Shown: positions 62,559 to 64,000 of the stretch, piece by piece | How the letters are laid out: every line of letters starts with the position of its first letter | Position numbering within the stretch: position 1 is the first letter of the stretch | Source of the DNA: Abyssalbus ytuae | GTDB taxonomy: Bacteria > Bacteroidota > Bacteroidia > Flavobacteriales > Flavobacteriaceae | Length of the DNA stretch: 64,000 bases | Assembly: GCF_022807975.1 (NCBI RefSeq) | Contig: NZ_CP094358.1 | Coordinates: forward strand, 496,001-560,000 | Direction: 5' to 3' | Translations under genes and position numbers: made by a program | Notes under the pieces: model-generated | The model's input: the letters and a program-made list of their open reading frames with translations, nothing else | Database searches by the model: none | Told to the model about the DNA's origin: nothing

Positions 62559-63803
62559 ATGAACCAACTTACTACTGTTCAAAAGCTTAAACACCTCTTT
62601 TCATTACCTGTAGTTGTAGCCGCTTTAGGATACTTTGTAGATATTTACGATTTATTATTATTTGGTATTGTTCGTGTACCCAGTCTTAAAGATCTCGGTT
62701 TAAATGTAGATACCTCAGGAACTCTTATTCTAAATTATCAGATGGTAGGTTTATTACTTGGGGGAATTTTATGGGGTGTTTTTGGGGATATAAAAGGAAG
62801 ATTATCTGTTTTATTTGGTTCTATTTTGGTTTATTCACTGGCTAATATTGCCTGTGGCTTTTTGCCACATTTCCCCTTTGAAGATAAGACCATAATATAT
62901 GCTATACTCCGGTTTATTGCCGGAATTGGTTTAGCAGGCGAACTGGGGGCAGGTATCACACTTGTTTCCGAATCATTGCCCAAACAATTACGGGCTATAG
63001 GCACCTCTATTGTAGCTGGCTTTGGCTTACTGGGAGCTGTAGTAGCCCAGCTTACCGTTGAATTAACAGGAGGTTGGACCGTGGCATATTTTGTAGGGGG
63101 CGGTTTAGGCTTGATGCTGCTCTTTTTACGCATAGGAGTGGCAGAATCAGGTATTTACAAAGAAATTAAAAAAGATTCACATGTAAAAAAAGGAAACTTC
63201 CTGTCATTTTTTACCAACTGGAAACGTTTTATAAAATATTCCAAATGTATAGCCATTGGACTGCCCACCTGGTTTTGTATTGGTATTTTAGCTGTTATGG
63301 GCAATCAGTTTGCTTCTTCCCTGGGAATAACATCCATAAATCCGGGTAAAGCAATTATGTGGGCATACATAGGTATATCAGCCGGAGATTTTGCCAGTGG
63401 TTTTATATCCCATTATCTCAAATCGAGAAAAAAAGCAATTTTTTACATGATGCTTTTTACCATTGCAGGAGTTGTATTAATGCTTTACGGAGGAACAAAA
63501 ACCGAAAACATGTATTATTTTTATTGTGCCTGGCTGGGCTTAGGCACAGGATACTGGGCCATGTTTGTAACAGTAGGAGCAGAACAATTTGGCACCAACA
63601 TAAGAAGTACGGCAGCAACTACCATTCCTAACATGGTAAGAGGTACTTTACCTCTAATGCTGATCGCTTTTGATTATTTGAAAATTTATAATGGCGTCAT
63701 TTTTTCAGCTACAGTAGTAGGATCTTTAACTTTTGCACTTGGTATATACTCTACCCTAACCATTGAAGAAACCCATAACAAAAGTCTTGATTTTATTGAA
63801 TAA
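62559..63803 (+). CDS. MFS transporter
   Basis: 414 aa, twelve hydrophobic helices. MFS signatures: the loop 2-3 motif GVFGDIKGRLSVLFGS, LAGELGAGITLVSESLPKQLRAIGTS in loop 4-5 and an equivalent loop between helices 8 and 9 (SHYLKSRKKAIF). Pattern fits sugar-phosphate or metabolite:H+ symporter groups of the MHS type. Substrate unknown. It is 42 bp after the second sigma gene. Confidence 0.9.
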   Translation: MNQLTTVQKLKHLFSLPVVVAALGYFVDIYDLLLFGIVRVPSLKDLGLNVDTSGTLILNYQMVGLLLGGILWGVFGDIKGRLSVLFGSILVYSLANIACGFLPHFPFEDKTIIYAILRFIAGIGLAGELGAGITLVSESLPKQLRAIGTSIVAGFGLLGAVVAQLTVELTGGWTVAYFVGGGLGLMLLFLRIGVAESGIYKEIKKDSHVKKGNFLSFFTNWKRFIKYSKCIAIGLPTWFCIGILAVMGNQFASSLGITSINPGKAIMWAYIGISAGDFASGFISHYLKSRKKAIFYMMLFTIAGVVLMLYGGTKTENMYYFYCAWLGLGTGYWAMFVTVGAEQFGTNIRSTAATTIPNMVRGTLPLMLIAFDYLKIYNGVIFSATVVGSLTFALGIYSTLTIEETHNKSLDFIE

Positions 63804-63841
63804 ACGTTTTCTATCCCTTTCATTTCTTAATATAAGATTAG

Positions 63842-63849
63842 CTATATTT
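63842..63849 (+). promoter_or_regulatory. Bacteroidota-type -7 promoter element of lipA
   Basis: TATATTTG matches TAnnTTTG exactly and lies 18 bp before the lipA ATG. The -33 region around 63820 is T-rich (TTTCATTTC) without a clear TTTG. Confidence 0.6.
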
Positions 63850-63867
63850 GCATAACAAAATAAAGCT

Positions 63868-64000
63868 ATGAGTATAGAAACTGCCGAAAGTGTAATACCA
63901 CCAAAAGGAAAACCAAAATGGCTGAGAGTAAAACTCCCCACCGGTAAAAAGTATACTGAACTTCGCGGACTTGTTGACAAATACAAACTCAATACTATTT
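63868..64000 (+). CDS. lipA: lipoyl synthase, N-terminal fragment (cut by window edge)
   Basis: The first 44 residues are visible: a Ser/Glu-rich start, then [30 protein letters not shown], the characteristic N-terminal segment of LipA that precedes the ESGSCPN iron-sulfur motif (outside the window). LipA inserts two sulfurs into octanoyl groups on lipoyl-dependent enzymes. A short minus-strand reading frame that overlaps it is rejected. Confidence 0.93.
   Translation, partial: MSIETAESVIPPKGKPKWLRVKLPTGKKYTELRGLVDKYKLNTI

Noticed and set aside
63756-63992. Minus-strand frame of 78 residues at the right edge
   Set aside because: It overlaps the lipA start, which has a clear family match and a promoter.

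Overview
The window looks like chromosomal DNA of a marine or soil member of the Bacteroidota, most likely Flavobacteriaceae. The evidence is the AT-rich sequence, a TonB-dependent receptor paired with a DUF4249 lipoprotein, LytS/LytTR two-component systems, membrane-anchored AraC regulators, GH92/GH130/GH78 glycan genes, the lipoyl synthase fragment at the end, and at least one promoter of the Bacteroidota type (TAnnTTTG). No species is assigned.

Region by region. 1-1533: a LytTR response regulator (cut by the window edge) and its LytS-type kinase. 1659-10142: a plus-strand locus for N-glycan breakdown: GH92 alpha-mannosidase, sodium/solute symporter, GH130 phosphorylase, CBM9-like protein, an uncharacterised GHL10-type glycosidase and glycosylasparaginase. 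10190-11738: two copies of a repeat module (41-bp units followed by a hairpin) around one gene of unknown function. 11778-18926: an RND tripartite efflux operon with an AraC regulator. 19126-24575: two tandem GH78 alpha-L-rhamnosidases. 24790-30114: alpha/beta hydrolase, an AraC / DJ-1 / cupin / metallo-hydrolase cluster and a TlpA-like thioredoxin.

30300-40710 is the most unusual part. A segment of about 10 kb lies between two copies of a direct repeat that is identical over 259 bp. The right copy runs into the 3' end of an intact tRNA-Pro gene; the left copy carries only the last 12 nt of that tRNA. Each copy also contains a differently decayed parDE toxin-antitoxin relic. The segment carries an AraC-type regulator, a TonB receptor with DUF4249 partner, a GT9 glycosyltransferase, two PAP2 phosphatases and an EptA/MCR-like phosphoethanolamine transferase. 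No integrase is visible. On the other side of the tRNA, a GIY-YIG nuclease gene ends inside the tRNA gene and is followed by a 20-nt duplicate of the tRNA D-arm region.

41142-46584 is a minus-strand run of periplasmic or outer-membrane genes (YceI, DUF5777, OB-fold, two haem-binding proteins, a Y-x4-D repeat lipoprotein), transcribed away from a Cache-LytTR sensor/regulator (46924-48039). A second, unrelated-looking array, also with 41-bp units, follows at 48119-48323. 48501-58778 holds an orphan substrate-binding protein, a membrane AraC regulator, DoxX, a second LytS/LytTR pair and a downstream export operon (DUF2147, TolC, adaptor, FtsX-type permease, ATPase, outer-membrane protein). A 14-bp direct repeat spaced by 21 bp in front of this operon is a good candidate LytTR operator. 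58872-64000: an SGNH esterase, an ECF sigma/anti-sigma pair, a small Cys-rich membrane protein, a second ECF sigma factor, an MFS transporter and the start of lipA.
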